64,000 nucleotides of DNA from Cognatilysobacter bugurensis (GCF_014652095.1 NZ_BMYD01000004.1:124001-188000), one strand, 5' to 3'; shown: positions 45,607 through 55,504, counted from the stretch's first letter. The notes: generated from the sequence alone by a model not told the origin. A program made the numbers and translations.

Positions 45607-48173
45607 GCGCGCGGCCGCCCGAGCCACAGACCGAGCGCGACCTGGTGCCCGGCACACCGCTGCGCGCGCCGCTCGCGTCCGACGCCGTGCGCCGCGCGCA
45701 GGAAGAACGCCTCAAGCGCGCGTGGTACACGCCGCAGGGCTGGCGCTACTGGTCGGCCGTCAATAACAGCGAGGTTGGCGTCTGGTACACCGCGATGTCG
45801 TTCGTGTTCTTCCTGTTCGCCGGTGTGCTCGCACTGGTGATGCGCACGCAGCTCGCGGTGCCGGAGAACGATGTCGTCAGCGCCGATCTGTACAACCAGA
45901 TGTTCACGCTGCACGGCTCGATGATGATGTTCCTGTTCGCCGTGCCGATCTTCGAGGCGTTCTCGATCGTCATCCTGCCGCAGCTGCTCGGCGCGCGTGA
46001 CCTTCCGTTTCCGAGGCTGTCCGCGTACGGCTTCTGGTGCTTCCTGATCGGCGGCGTGTTCGTCGCCGGATCGATCTTCTTCAACGCGGCACCGAAGGGC
46101 GGCTGGTTCATGTACCCGCCGCTGACGATCGAATACCAGGACGGCTACGGCGCGGACATCTGGCTGCTCGGCCTGAGTTTCATCGAGGTCGCGTCGATCG
46201 CGGCCGCCGTCGAGCTCATCGTCGGCGTGCTCAAGACGCGCCCGCCCGGCATGCGGCTCAACCTCATGCCGCTGTACGCGTGGTACATCCTCGTCGTCGC
46301 GGTCATGATCCTGTTTGCGTTCCCGCCGCTGATCGCGGGCGATTTGATGTTCGAACTGCAGCGCGGCTTCAACTGGCCGTTCTTCGACGTCGAGCGCGGC
46401 GGCGATCCGCTGCTGTGGCAGCACCTGTTCTGGATCTTCGGCCACCCCGAGGTCTACATCATCTTCCTGCCCTCGATCGCGCTCGTCGCGATGATCGTGC
46501 CGACGTTCGCGCGCCGGCCGATCGTCGGCTACAGCTGGATCGTGCTCGCCGCCGTCGGCACGGGGTTCATCAGCTTCGGGCTGTGGGTGCACCACATGTT
46601 CACGACCGGGATGCCGAACATCTCGCTCGCGTTCTTCTCGGCCGCGTCCGAAGCCGTGGCATTGCCGACCGGCGTGCAGATCTTCGCGCTTCTCGCGACG
46701 GTGCTCGCGGGCAAGGTCGTGCGTTCGACGCCGATGCTGTTCGTGCTCGGCGCGCTCGCGATCTTCGTGATCGGCGGGCTCACGGGCGTGATGATCGCGG
46801 TCGCGCCGTTCGACTTCCAGGCGCACGACACCTACTTCATCGTCGCCCACCTGCACTTCGTGCTGATCGGCGGCATGCTGTTTCCGATCATCGCGGGCGT
46901 GTACTACTTCTTCCCGATGGTGACGGGCAAACAGATGTCCGAACGGCTCGGGCGCATCGTGTTCGCGCTGATGTTCTCGGGCTTCATGGTCGCGTTCTTC
47001 CCGATGCACATCACCGGCCTCGTCGGCATGCCGCGCCGCGTGTACACGTACAACGCGGGCCAGGGCTTCGACGTGCTCAACATGATCTCGACGGTCGGCG
47101 CGTTCGTGTTCGCGGCCGGCGTGCTCGTGCTCGTGATCGACGCGGTGCGCAGCGCACGCCGGCGCGAGCTGTCGCCGCGCAACCCGTGGAACGCGGGCAC
47201 GCTCGAATGGCTGACCGAGATGCCGGGCAAGCCTTGGGGCGTGCGCTCGGTGCCGGTGATCCAGGGCCGCTACCCGCTGTGGGACCAGCCCGGCCTCATG
47301 CAGGACGTCGACGACGGGCGCTTCTACCTGCCCGACGCGGCAGAGGAAAAGCGCGAAACGCTGATCACCTCGACGCTCGATGCCGAGCCGCAGCAGTGCC
47401 TGCGCGTGCCGGGGCCGACGTTCGTGACGTTCTGGGCCGCGGTGTTCACCGGCGGCGCGTTCATCCTGCCGGTCTTCAAGATGTATGTAGCCGCCGGCAT
47501 CAGCGCAGGACTCGCGCTCGCGACGATCCTTATCTGGCTGTGGACCGGCACCGCAGTGCAGCCGGAAAAGCCCGCGAAGGACGTCGGCCTCGGGCTCACG
47601 TTGCCGCTGTACGCGTCGGGGCCCAAGTCGGTCGGCTGGTGGGCGATGTTCATCACGATGATCGGCGACATGACGGCGTTCGTGAGCCTCGTGTTCGGCT
47701 ACTTCTTCTTCTGGACGATCCACGACGACTTCCCGCCGGACCCCGCGATCGGCCCCGGCGTGTTCTGGCCGACGCTCGCGCTCGCGCTGCTGCTCGGTGC
47801 GTGGGCGCTGACGTGGCTTGCCCGCACGCTCAACCAGCGCGATGCGCGCGGGCCGTTTTACGCGTGCCTGGCGATCGCGACGCTGCTCGCGCTCGCGGGC
47901 GCCGCCGCGCTGCTGGCCGGGCCGTGGCTGACCGGACTCGACCCGACTGCGCATGTGTACCCGGCCACCGTGTGGGTGCTCGCAGGATGGACCGCGTTCC
48001 ACGTCGCGGCGGGCGTGATCATGCAGCTGTACTGCCTCGCGCGCCGCGCGGCCGGCCGCATGACCGCCGAGCACGACATCGACATTCAGAACGTCACGCT
48101 GTACTGGCATTTCATGGCGATCACTGCGCTCATCACGGTCGCGACGATCGCCGGCTTCCCGTTGCTCGCCTGA
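45603..48173 (+). CDS. coxA: cytochrome c oxidase subunit I fused to a subunit III domain
   Basis: The catalytic subunit, 856 residues. Subunit I occupies about 45-585 and has all heme-copper ligands: His in LHGSMMMFLFAVP (heme a), FGHPEVYIIFLPS (CuB His, Glu and the cross-linked Tyr), WVHHMFTTGM (CuB His pair) and IVAHLHFVLIGG (hemes a3 and a). The Glu in HPEVY puts it in the A1 class. After about residue 590 comes a COX3-like domain with five or so membrane segments (GWWAMFITMIGDMTAFVSLV; TVWVLAGWTAFHVAAGVIMQ; NVTLYWHF). The start is GTG, overlapping the coxB stop. Confidence 0.94.
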   Translation: MSARPPEPQTERDLVPGTPLRAPLASDAVRRAQEERLKRAWYTPQGWRYWSAVNNSEVGVWYTAMSFVFFLFAGVLALVMRTQLAVPENDVVSADLYNQMFTLHGSMMMFLFAVPIFEAFSIVILPQLLGARDLPFPRLSAYGFWCFLIGGVFVAGSIFFNAAPKGGWFMYPPLTIEYQDGYGADIWLLGLSFIEVASIAAAVELIVGVLKTRPPGMRLNLMPLYAWYILVVAVMILFAFPPLIAGDLMFELQRGFNWPFFDVERGGDPLLWQHLFWIFGHPEVYIIFLPSIALVAMIVPTFARRPIVGYSWIVLAAVGTGFISFGLWVHHMFTTGMPNISLAFFSAASEAVALPTGVQIFALLATVLAGKVVRSTPMLFVLGALAIFVIGGLTGVMIAVAPFDFQAHDTYFIVAHLHFVLIGGMLFPIIAGVYYFFPMVTGKQMSERLGRIVFALMFSGFMVAFFPMHITGLVGMPRRVYTYNAGQGFDVLNMISTVGAFVFAAGVLVLVIDAVRSARRRELSPRNPWNAGTLEWLTEMPGKPWGVRSVPVIQGRYPLWDQPGLMQDVDDGRFYLPDAAEEKRETLITSTLDAEPQQCLRVPGPTFVTFWAAVFTGGAFILPVFKMYVAAGISAGLALATILIWLWTGTAVQPEKPAKDVGLGLTLPLYASGPKSVGWWAMFITMIGDMTAFVSLVFGYFFFWTIHDDFPPDPAIGPGVFWPTLALALLLGAWALTWLARTLNQRDARGPFYACLAIATLLALAGAAALLAGPWLTGLDPTAHVYPATVWVLAGWTAFHVAAGVIMQLYCLARRAAGRMTAEHDIDIQNVTLYWHFMAITALITVATIAGFPLLA

Positions 48174-48175
48174 CC

Positions 48176-48616
48176 ATGTCTGCGCCCGACCGCTCTCACG
48201 TGAATCACGAAGCGCCCGACGAGCCGGGTCGCGCGCGCGCCGAGGCCGAGCTGCCGGAAAATCGCGGCACGTTGTGGATGCTCACGACCGGGCCGACTGT
48301 GTGGGCCGCGCACCTGTTGGTCTCCTATGTGACCGTTGCGATCTGGTGCGCAAAGACCTCACGCCTCGCTCCGCTCGGCACGTCGCGCACGCTGGTCATC
48401 GCGTATACGGGCGTATCGCTCGCGCTGATCGCGTTCTTCGGCTGGCGCGGGTGGCGGCAGCACCGCTGGGGTGCGGCGACGCTGCCGCACGATGCGCCGT
48501 CGGCGGCCGACCGCCACCGGTTTCTGGGCTTTTCCACGCTGCTGCTGTGCGGACTGAGTTTCATCGCGGTCGTCTACCAGGGCCTGACGATCGTGTTCAT
48601 CGGGACTTGTCGATGA
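48176..48616 (+). CDS. small membrane protein of the cytochrome oxidase operon
   Basis: A 146-residue protein without a recognised family. The first 30 residues are charged. Three hydrophobic segments follow (TVWAAHLLVSYVTVAIWC; LVIAYTGVSLALIAFFG; FSTLLLCGLSFIAVVYQGLT). The RHRFLGFSTLLL-like block and two cysteines near the membrane edges could matter. It starts 2 bp after the coxA stop and overlaps the next gene by 4 bp, so it is surely part of the oxidase operon, as an assembly factor or small subunit. No subunit IV (CtaF) signature was seen. Confidence 0.75.
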   Translation: MSAPDRSHVNHEAPDEPGRARAEAELPENRGTLWMLTTGPTVWAAHLLVSYVTVAIWCAKTSRLAPLGTSRTLVIAYTGVSLALIAFFGWRGWRQHRWGAATLPHDAPSAADRHRFLGFSTLLLCGLSFIAVVYQGLTIVFIGTCR

Positions 48617-49278
48617 CGACGCTTGCCGCGCCGCTGCCTGTCGCATCGCGCATCCGGCATCGCACTGCCGCGGGACTCGGCGCGCTCGTGCTCGCCGCGG
48701 CGTGGCTCGGGCCGCTGCCGGCGCTCGCACAACACGCGTTTGCCGCGCACATGACGATGCACGTCGCGGTGATCGCAATCGCCGCGCCGCTGCTCGCGTT
48801 CGGGCTCGCGGGCTCGGGACACGACCCGGCTGCGCGCTGGCCCGCAGCATTCGCCCCGCTGCCCGCGTCGGTCGTCGAACTCGTCGTCGTCTGGGCTTGG
48901 CACGCGCCTGCGCTCCACCACGCCGCGCGACACGCGCCGTCGATGCGCGTGCTCGAGCAAGGCAGTTTCCTGCTCGCCGGCCTGCTCGTCTGGGTGTCCG
49001 CATTCGGCGGCCCGGCCTCGCGCGAGCGCGCCGCGGCGGGCGTCGGCGGGTTGTTGCTCACGTCGATGCACATGACGCTGCTCGGCGTGCTGCTCGCCGG
49101 CGCATCGCGCGCGCTGTACGCCCATGCGGGCGCGGCGCCGCTGTTCGGCCTCGACGTGCTGCAGGACCAGCAGCTCGGCGGTGTGCTGATGCTCGGCGTC
49201 GGCGGCACGGTCTACCTCGTCGGCGCGCTGGTGCTGCTGGCGGGTCTGCTGCGCGCACGGCGGAGCGAGGGCGCATGA
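48613..49278 (+). CDS. ctaG: caa3-type cytochrome oxidase assembly factor CtaG-like
   Basis: A 221-residue polytopic protein of the caa3_CtaG family (PF09678), needed for oxidase assembly in Bacillus. Its features are the His-rich membrane helices QHAFAAHMTMHVAVIAIAAP and VVVWAWHAPALHHAARH, then LTSMHMTLLGVLLAGASRAL and LQDQQLGGVLMLGVGGTVYL. This is not the Cox11-type copper chaperone that is also called CtaG in proteobacteria. It overlaps both neighbours by 4 bp. Confidence 0.85.
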   Translation: MTTLAAPLPVASRIRHRTAAGLGALVLAAAWLGPLPALAQHAFAAHMTMHVAVIAIAAPLLAFGLAGSGHDPAARWPAAFAPLPASVVELVVVWAWHAPALHHAARHAPSMRVLEQGSFLLAGLLVWVSAFGGPASRERAAAGVGGLLLTSMHMTLLGVLLAGASRALYAHAGAAPLFGLDVLQDQQLGGVLMLGVGGTVYLVGALVLLAGLLRARRSEGA

Positions 49279-50519
49279 CCCGCAATACGGTGATTCGCGG
49301 CGTGCTCGACGGACTCGCCTACTGGCCGCGCCGCGCGTGGCACTGCCTCATCGACGGCGGCTGGAAGGCCGTGCTGTGTCGCGTGCTCGGTCTCGGCGCC
49401 GTAGCCGCGATCGGCGGACTGCTCTTCGTCGCACTCGGGCTGCCGTCGATCGCCGCCAGCCAGCCGCACTGGCCGGTCACCAAGCGCCTCCTCGAGATTG
49501 TCATGACACACACGGTGCGCATGCGCACGCTCGGGGAGCAGGCGCCGCCGCTCGACGACCCGGCGCTCGTGCTCCGCGGCGCAGGCCATTACGCGACCGG
49601 CTGCGCGCCGTGCCACAGTGCCCCCGGCCAGCGCGCGTCGCTGATCGTGCAGGGCATGCTGCCCTCGCCGCCCAAATTGCCCGAGGACATGCACAACCTC
49701 GCCCCGAGCGAGATGTTCTGGATCGTCAAGCACGGGCTCAAATACACCTCGATGCCGGCTTGGCCCGCGCCGAAGCGCGAGGACGAGGTCTGGGCAATGG
49801 TGGCGTTCCTGCGCGCGCTGCCATCGCTCGATCCGGCCGAGTACCGCCGCCTCGCCTACGGCGAGCTCATGCCCGAGGCCGGGATCGGCCGCGACGGCGC
49901 CTACCTCGCGACACTGCAGACGCCTCCTCAGACCGCGCTTGCGAACTGCGCGCGCTGCCACGGCGAGGACGGCACGGGGCGCGGCCTGGGCGCCTTCCCG
50001 AAGCTCGCCGGCCAGCGCGAGACGTACCTGCTCGCAAGCCTGCGCGCGTACGGAAGCGGCGAGCGCCACAGCGGCGTCATGCAGCCGATCGCGGCCGGGC
50101 TCAGCGACCCGCAGATGCGTGCGCTCGCCCGGCATTACGCGTCGCTCGCGCCGACGGGCGCGACGCCCGCGGTCGGCACGCCCGCGGCGAATCCCGGCCA
50201 CGACGCCGACCTCATCGCGCGCGGCGAACGGCTCGCCACCGACGGCGACGCCCCGCGCCGCATCCCGGCGTGCCGGCAGTGCCACGGCCCAGGCGCGGTC
50301 GTGCGTCATCCGCTGCACCCGGACCTCGCGAACCAGTACCGCGACTACCTCGCGCTGCAGCTGCAGCTGTTCCGCGACGGCCACCGCGGCGGCACGCCAC
50401 GCGCGCACGTGATGCGCCATGCCGCGCTCGCGCTGACGCCGGGCGACATCGACGCGCTGTCGGCCTACTACGCATCGCTGCCCGCGCCGGCGCCGGCCGC
50501 CGCACGCGCGGCCCGCTGA
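49275..50519 (+). CDS. membrane-anchored triheme cytochrome c
   Basis: A 414-residue protein with one N-terminal membrane anchor ([20 protein letters not shown]) and three heme c sites: [20 protein letters not shown] and ACRQCHGPG. Each is in a class I cytochrome c-like domain. Distal Met candidates include [18 protein letters not shown] and HVMRHAA. The last gene of the oxidase operon (4-bp overlap with ctaG). It could deliver electrons to CoxB from the bc1 complex or another donor; this is inference from position. Confidence 0.88.
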   Translation: MTRNTVIRGVLDGLAYWPRRAWHCLIDGGWKAVLCRVLGLGAVAAIGGLLFVALGLPSIAASQPHWPVTKRLLEIVMTHTVRMRTLGEQAPPLDDPALVLRGAGHYATGCAPCHSAPGQRASLIVQGMLPSPPKLPEDMHNLAPSEMFWIVKHGLKYTSMPAWPAPKREDEVWAMVAFLRALPSLDPAEYRRLAYGELMPEAGIGRDGAYLATLQTPPQTALANCARCHGEDGTGRGLGAFPKLAGQRETYLLASLRAYGSGERHSGVMQPIAAGLSDPQMRALARHYASLAPTGATPAVGTPAANPGHDADLIARGERLATDGDAPRRIPACRQCHGPGAVVRHPLHPDLANQYRDYLALQLQLFRDGHRGGTPRAHVMRHAALALTPGDIDALSAYYASLPAPAPAAARAAR

Positions 50520-50586
50520 TTCCCGGCGTCGGGCGAGCCCGCGTGCGCATGGCAGAATGCCCGCCTTTCCCGCTCGAATTCCGCCG

Positions 50587-52311
50587 ATGCGCCTGTCGCA
50601 GTTCCACCTCCGCACCAGCAAGGAAACCCCCGCCGACGCCGAGATCGCCAGCCACCGGCTGATGCTCAAGGCCGGCATGATCCGCAAGCTCGCTGCCGGC
50701 CTCTACACCTGGTCGCCGCTGGGCCTGCGCGTGCTGCGCAAGGTCGAGCGCGTCGTTCGCGAGGAAATGAACGCCGCCGGCGCGATCGAACTGCTGATGC
50801 CGTCGATCCAGCCGCGCGAGCTGTGGGAGGAGACCGGGCGCTGGGAGAAGTTCGGCGGCCAGCTTTTGAAGATCAAGGACCGCAAGGAGGCCGAGTACGC
50901 GTACGGCCCCACGCACGAGGAGGTCATCACCGACTTCGCGCGCGCGGAACTGGCGAGCTACAAGCAGCTGCCGGTCACCTACTACCAGATCCAGACGAAG
51001 TTTCGCGACGAGATCCGCCCGCGCTTCGGCGTGATGCGCGCGCGCGAGTTCCTCATGAAGGACGCGTACTCGTTCCACCTCACCGACGAGGACCTCGCGC
51101 GCGAGTACCGCAACATGTACGACGCGTACGGCCGCATCTTCACGCGCCTGGGCCTCAAGTTCCGCGCGGTGTTCGCCGACACGGGCGCGATCGGCGGCAG
51201 CGCCTCGCACGAATTCCACGTGCTCGCCGACTCGGGCGAGGACGCGATCGCGTTCTCGAGCGCGACCGATTACGCCGCGAACGTCGAACTCGCCGAAGCG
51301 CTCGCGCCGGGTAAGCGCGCCGCTGCAACCGAGACGATGCGCCGCATCGACACGCCGACGCAGAAAACCTGCGAAGACGTCGCCGCATTGATGGGCATCG
51401 AGCTCGCGCGCACGGTCAAGTCGATCGCGCTGATGGGCGTGGACGCCGAGAACAACCCGCAGTTCGTGCTCGCGCTCGTACGTGGCGATCACGTCGCGAA
51501 CGAGATCAAGCTCGCTAAGCTGCCGGGCCTGGCCGAATACCGCCTCGCGACCGAAGCCGAGATCCTCGAGCACCTCGGCAGCGAGCCGGGCTTTCTGGGC
51601 CCGGTCGGCGTGAAACCGTCGGTGCAGGTCGTCGCGGATCGTGCGGTCGCCGCGATGGTCGACTTCGTCGTCGGCGCGAACGAGCGCGGCGCGCATCTGG
51701 CCGGCGTGAACTGGGGCCGTGACCTGCCCGAGCCCGTGCTCGTCGCCGACCTCCGCAACGTCGTCGAGGGTGATCCCTCGCCCGACGGCCACGGCACGCT
51801 CGGCATCGCGCGCGGCATCGAGGTCGGCCACGTGTTCCAGCTCGGCCGCAAGTACGCGCAGGCGATGGGCTGCACCGTGCTCGACGAGACCGGCAAGGCC
51901 GCCACGCCTGCGATGGGCTGCTACGGCATCGGCGTGTCGCGCATCGTCGCGGCGGCGATCGAGCAGAACCACGACGCCAACGGCATCCTCTGGCCCGAGT
52001 CGATGGCGCCATGGCGTGCCGCGGTGTGCGTGATCAATCCGAAGAACGACGCCGGCGTGGCCGAAGCGGCCGAGGCGCTGTACCGCGAGCTCAATGCGGC
52101 CGGCATCGAAACCGTGCTCGACGACCGCGGCCTGCGCCCGGGCGTGATGTTCGGGGACATCGAGCTCATCGGCATCCCACACCGCATCGTGGTGTCCGAG
52201 CGCGGCCTCGCGGCCGGCACGTTCGAATACCGCCATCGCGCGGCGGCCGAAGCCGAGCAGCTCTCGCGCGCGGATGTGATCGCCCGCCTGCAGGCCACGC
52301 AGCCGGCCTGA
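50587..52311 (+). CDS. proS: prolyl-tRNA synthetase
   Basis: Charges tRNA-Pro. The 574-residue class II enzyme is the bacterial type with an inserted YbaK-like editing domain (about 220-400). Motif 2 region: [12 protein letters not shown] and [19 protein letters not shown]. Motif 3: [15 protein letters not shown]. The C-terminal anticodon-binding domain ends [11 protein letters not shown]. The ATG before [12 protein letters not shown] is the family start. A CAGAATGCCC box about 35 bp upstream may be its -10. Confidence 0.98.
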   Translation: MRLSQFHLRTSKETPADAEIASHRLMLKAGMIRKLAAGLYTWSPLGLRVLRKVERVVREEMNAAGAIELLMPSIQPRELWEETGRWEKFGGQLLKIKDRKEAEYAYGPTHEEVITDFARAELASYKQLPVTYYQIQTKFRDEIRPRFGVMRAREFLMKDAYSFHLTDEDLAREYRNMYDAYGRIFTRLGLKFRAVFADTGAIGGSASHEFHVLADSGEDAIAFSSATDYAANVELAEALAPGKRAAATETMRRIDTPTQKTCEDVAALMGIELARTVKSIALMGVDAENNPQFVLALVRGDHVANEIKLAKLPGLAEYRLATEAEILEHLGSEPGFLGPVGVKPSVQVVADRAVAAMVDFVVGANERGAHLAGVNWGRDLPEPVLVADLRNVVEGDPSPDGHGTLGIARGIEVGHVFQLGRKYAQAMGCTVLDETGKAATPAMGCYGIGVSRIVAAAIEQNHDANGILWPESMAPWRAAVCVINPKNDAGVAEAAEALYRELNAAGIETVLDDRGLRPGVMFGDIELIGIPHRIVVSERGLAAGTFEYRHRAAAEAEQLSRADVIARLQATQPA

Positions 52312-52371
52312 AACCCGCCGTCGGCACCGGATTGATTATCCGGAGATTATCGAGATCATTTACACCGAACC

Positions 52372-52397
52372 GGCGCCGCCATTAGTATGGCGGCGCC
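52372..52397. promoter_or_regulatory. perfect 11-bp inverted repeat in the proS-hns spacer
   Basis: GGCGCCGCCAT - TAGT - ATGGCGGCGCC lies 61 bp after proS and 55 bp before the H-NS start. There is no T tract after it, so a simple terminator is unlikely. The 45 bp to its left are unusually AT-rich (TTGATTATCCGGAGATTATC...) and probably hold the hns promoter. The hairpin could be an operator or part of the mRNA leader. Confidence 0.5.
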
Positions 52398-52451
52398 GCG
52401 CCGTTGGGCGCCGATAAACCCGGTATTCCCTGTCCGTTTTCGGAGAGCCTC

Positions 52452-52835
52452 ATGGCGATCGATATCAACACCCTGTCCGCGAAAGAACTCGACGCGCTGA
52501 TCAACCAGGCGAAAAAGCGCCGCACCACGCTCGCCAAGCGCAAGCCGATTGCGACCGTGCGCAACAAACTCACCCAGCTGGCGCGCGCAGAGGGGTATTC
52601 GGTGGAGGAGTTGTTCGGCACCGGCAGCTCGAGCCGCGGGGAAGGCGCACCGCGCGGGCCGAAAGCCGGGAAGGCCGCAGCGCGCAAGTCGGCAGCGAAA
52701 GGCAGCAAGGTCGCGCCGAAATACCGCAACCCTGAAAATCCGGACGAAACCTGGAGCGGCCGCGGCAAGCAGCCGCGGTGGCTGGCGGCCTATACGGGCC
52801 AGGGCCGCAGCCTGGACGAGTTCAAGATCCAGTAA
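52452..52835 (+). CDS. H-NS family nucleoid-associated protein
   Basis: A 127-residue histone-like silencer of AT-rich DNA. The N-terminal oligomerisation helix is short (SAKELDALINQAKKRRTTLA). A basic Ala/Lys/Gly-rich linker follows (KAGKAAARKSAAKGSKVAPK). The C-terminal DNA-binding domain has the family block YRNPENPDETWSGRGKQPRW, then LAAYTGQGRSLDEFKI. The DNA-contacting part is GRGKQPRW, the equivalent of the QGR/RGR AT-hook-like loop. It is a single-gene unit between an AT-rich promoter region and a strong terminator. Confidence 0.93.
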   Translation: MAIDINTLSAKELDALINQAKKRRTTLAKRKPIATVRNKLTQLARAEGYSVEELFGTGSSSRGEGAPRGPKAGKAAARKSAAKGSKVAPKYRNPENPDETWSGRGKQPRWLAAYTGQGRSLDEFKIQ

Positions 52836-52854
52836 TCGACCCGCTCCATCCGAG

Positions 52855-52881
52855 AAACGCCGGCCTCGCGCCGGCGTTTTT
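52855..52881 (+). terminator. intrinsic terminator of the H-NS gene
   Basis: Stem ACGCCGGC / GCCGGCGT with a 5-nt loop, extended by flanking A-T pairs and followed by TTTT. It begins 20 bp after the stop codon. A clear strong terminator. Confidence 0.88.
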
Positions 52882-53029
52882 CATTGCGGGACCACCGCGG
52901 CACCCATCCCTCGTAAACGGGCCAGGGCGTGGTTTCCCGTGAATTGCCCAGGCGCGCGTTAAAGCCTGGCCGGGTTTCGGGCGCCATTACGCGCCGCCGC
53001 CCGCGCGGCGCCCGGCAGCCGCCCCGACC

Positions 53030-54283
53030 TCAGAGATTGCGTCGCGGCGCCAGCAGCAGGTTTCCGAACAGAAGCCCCGCCACGAGCGCGAGCAGGATAT
53101 TCAGCACCGCAAGCAGCGCCTGCTGCCCCGCGATCATGTCCTGCTGCTGGATCAGGCTCAGCAGGCCACGCAGGCTCGCGCTGCCCGGCACCAGCATGAT
53201 GATGCCGGGCACGCGGATGATTGCCCCCGGGCGGTTCCACCAGCGTGCGTAGGCATTGCCGAGCACGGTCATCGACAGCGCCGCGAGAAACACGCCGGCG
53301 GGGCTGCCGAACGCAAGCCCGCCCATGCGCGAAATCAGATAACCACCCGCCGCTGCCGCCATGACCTTGAGGTAATCGCGGCGGTCGGCGCGGAACAGCA
53401 CCGCGAACGCGAACGATGCGACCGCGAGCGCCGCCCATTCCATCCAGAGCGGCTGCGGCTTCGATGCGCGCACCTGCGGGTCAAGCCCCGCGAGCTGCAT
53501 CAGATAGAGCCCGACCAATGTGCCGACCGCGAGCTGCATCACCGTCGTCACCGCGCCGGCGAAGCGCGCGGTGCCCGAGACCAGATGCTGGCTGGTGAGC
53601 TCGTTGACTGCGTTCGTCAGCGCCAGGCCCGGCAACAACACGATCAGCGACGCGATGATCACCGTGTTCTGGTTCAGCGGTGCAATGAACGACGCCACGA
53701 GCACCACGACGATCGCCGCGAACGTCGCCGCCACCGCGTCCAGCCCCTCCTTGAGGCGCGGCTTGAAGTCCGAGGCCTGCACGAGCAGCCCGATCGCAAA
53801 CCCGTTGAACGCGGCCACCGCGATGTCGAGCCACGGCAGCCGCAGCAGCGCCGCGACCGACGCGGCCGCAAGACCGAAGCCGAACACCTGCAATGCACGC
53901 GCGCGGTGCGCGGGCGGCCGGTCCAGCGCTTCCATTGCCGCGAGCGCGCTCTCGATGTCGATCCGGCTTGCGAGCACGTCCTCGGCGATGCGATCGATCT
54001 CGGCCAGCCGCTTGAGGTCGTTCTCGCCCGGCGGCAGGCGCAGCACACGCGTCGTTTCCGCAACGCCGATGCCGCGCTGCCTCGGGTCGCTGAAGGTCAG
54101 GATCATGCCGGTCGGGTTCGACCACGGCTGGCACTCGAGCCCGAGCTTGTGCGCGACCGCGGTGAGCGCGGCTTCCAGGCGCTGCGCGGTGGTGCCGTAG
54201 GCGTGCAGGCGGCGCGCGATTTCGATGACGAAGCGGATGCGGTCGGCGTAGGTGGCCGTGCTCGGACAGACGGGGGTCGGCAT
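53030..54283 (-). CDS. threonine/serine exporter family protein (ThrE-type, both domains)
   Basis: A 417-residue membrane protein. The N-terminal ThrE (DUF1212) domain starts RIRFVIEIARRLHAYGTTAQ and LEAALTAVAHKLGLE. About ten membrane segments follow. The second half is the ThrE_2 domain (AGGYLISRMGGLAFGSPAGV; RVPGIIMLVPGSASLRGLL). The fused form resembles Corynebacterium ThrE, which exports threonine and serine; substrate here is inferred. A single gene, divergent from the mlaE operon; about 190 bp between the H-NS terminator region and its end show no gene. Confidence 0.88.
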   Translation of the reverse strand: MPTPVCPSTATYADRIRFVIEIARRLHAYGTTAQRLEAALTAVAHKLGLECQPWSNPTGMILTFSDPRQRGIGVAETTRVLRLPPGENDLKRLAEIDRIAEDVLASRIDIESALAAMEALDRPPAHRARALQVFGFGLAAASVAALLRLPWLDIAVAAFNGFAIGLLVQASDFKPRLKEGLDAVAATFAAIVVVLVASFIAPLNQNTVIIASLIVLLPGLALTNAVNELTSQHLVSGTARFAGAVTTVMQLAVGTLVGLYLMQLAGLDPQVRASKPQPLWMEWAALAVASFAFAVLFRADRRDYLKVMAAAAGGYLISRMGGLAFGSPAGVFLAALSMTVLGNAYARWWNRPGAIIRVPGIIMLVPGSASLRGLLSLIQQQDMIAGQQALLAVLNILLALVAGLLFGNLLLAPRRNL

Positions 54284-54391
54284 TGGGCAAGCATCGCATG
54301 GGCGCGACGAGGCTCCGTTGCAATTTCGTGTCGGTCACGGGGCGCTGCAGGCTTCCTTGTATGCTCCCGGCACCGACGCACCGCGAGACCG

Positions 54392-55504
54392 ATGGCCGCT
54401 CCCGCCCCGCAACCGCCGCAGACGCATGTCGACGAGCCCGCGCGGCTGCGCCTATCGGGCCAGTGGACGCTCGAGCACGCGACGGCGATCGGCGCGCGGC
54501 TCGGTGAGGTGCCGGCGACAGTCGAACGGATCGATGCGCGTGAGGTGGATCGGCTCGATTCTCTTGGCGTGCTGCAGCTGATGCGTTTTGCGCACAAGCG
54601 CGGCCTTGCGCTCGACGCATTCGAGTTCGATGAGGAACACCGCGCGCTCGTGAGTGCGATCGACGACGTGGCCGACGATCGCCCGCGCGGCAAGCGTGAG
54701 TACGGCATTGCCGCCGCCCTCGGCCGCCTCGGCGACGCCGTGACCGACAACTACCGCGAAATCATCGCGCTGGTGGGTTTCTTCGGCGAAGTGCTGGTCA
54801 AGCTCGGTCGAACGCTACGCGAGCCCTCGCGCTTCCGGCTGACGGCGACGGTTTTCCACATGGAGCAGGTCGGGCTCGACGCGGTGCCGCTGGTCGCGCT
54901 GCTGTGCTACCTCGTCGGCGCGGTCGTCGCGTTCCTCGGCGCGAGCATCCTCGAAGAGTTCGGCGCGACGATCTACGTCGTCGAACTCGTGAGCATCGCG
55001 TTTCTCCGCGAGTTCGCGGTGCTGCTGACCGCAATCATCCTCGCCGGCCGCACGGCCAGCGCGTTCACCGCGCAGATCGGCGCGATGGTCAGCCGCGAGG
55101 AAGTCGACGCGGTCCGCACGCTCGGCATGGACCCGGTCGACCTGCTCGTGATCCCACGCGTACTCGCCCTGCTCGTCATGCTGCCGCTGCTCACGTTCAT
55201 CGCAATGATCGCCGGCCTGCTCGGCGGCCTCACGGTCGGCGCATACGGGCTCGACATCGCGCCGCCGCAGTACCTCGCGCGCATGCAGGACACGATGGAG
55301 GTCAAGCACTTCATCGTCGGGCTCGTGAAAGCACCCGTGTTCGCGCTCGTGATCTCGCTGATCGGCTGCCTCGAAGGCCTGCAGGTGGAGGGCACCGCAC
55401 AGTCGGTCGGCGAGCGCACCACCTCGTCGGTCGTCCAGGCGATCTCTCTCGTGATCATTCTCGACGCGTTCTTCGCGATCTGGTTCATGCAAGTGGGTTT
55501 CTGA
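54392..55504 (+). CDS. mlaE: MlaE-type ABC transporter permease with N-terminal STAS domain
   Basis: Permease of a retrograde/anterograde phospholipid transport system at the inner membrane. The 370-residue protein joins two parts. Residues about 15-95 are a STAS domain (LRLSGQWTLEHATAIGARLG; DRLDSLGVLQLMRFAHKRGL), equivalent to stand-alone MlaB. Residues about 115-370 are MlaE (GFFGEVLVKLGRTLREPSRF; GREFAVLLTA-like LREFAVLLTAIILAGRTASA; EEVDAVRTLGMDPVDLLVIP). A TATGCT box about 30 bp upstream may be the operon -10. It is followed by mlaF with a 12-bp gap. Confidence 0.93.
   Translation: MAAPAPQPPQTHVDEPARLRLSGQWTLEHATAIGARLGEVPATVERIDAREVDRLDSLGVLQLMRFAHKRGLALDAFEFDEEHRALVSAIDDVADDRPRGKREYGIAAALGRLGDAVTDNYREIIALVGFFGEVLVKLGRTLREPSRFRLTATVFHMEQVGLDAVPLVALLCYLVGAVVAFLGASILEEFGATIYVVELVSIAFLREFAVLLTAIILAGRTASAFTAQIGAMVSREEVDAVRTLGMDPVDLLVIPRVLALLVMLPLLTFIAMIAGLLGGLTVGAYGLDIAPPQYLARMQDTMEVKHFIVGLVKAPVFALVISLIGCLEGLQVEGTAQSVGERTTSSVVQAISLVIILDAFFAIWFMQVGF

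Noticed and set aside
45000-48110. A 1036-codon open frame on the minus strand over coxB-coxA
   Set aside because: Antisense shadow of the oxidase genes; composition (runs of Arg, His, Glu, Asp) is typical of such shadows.
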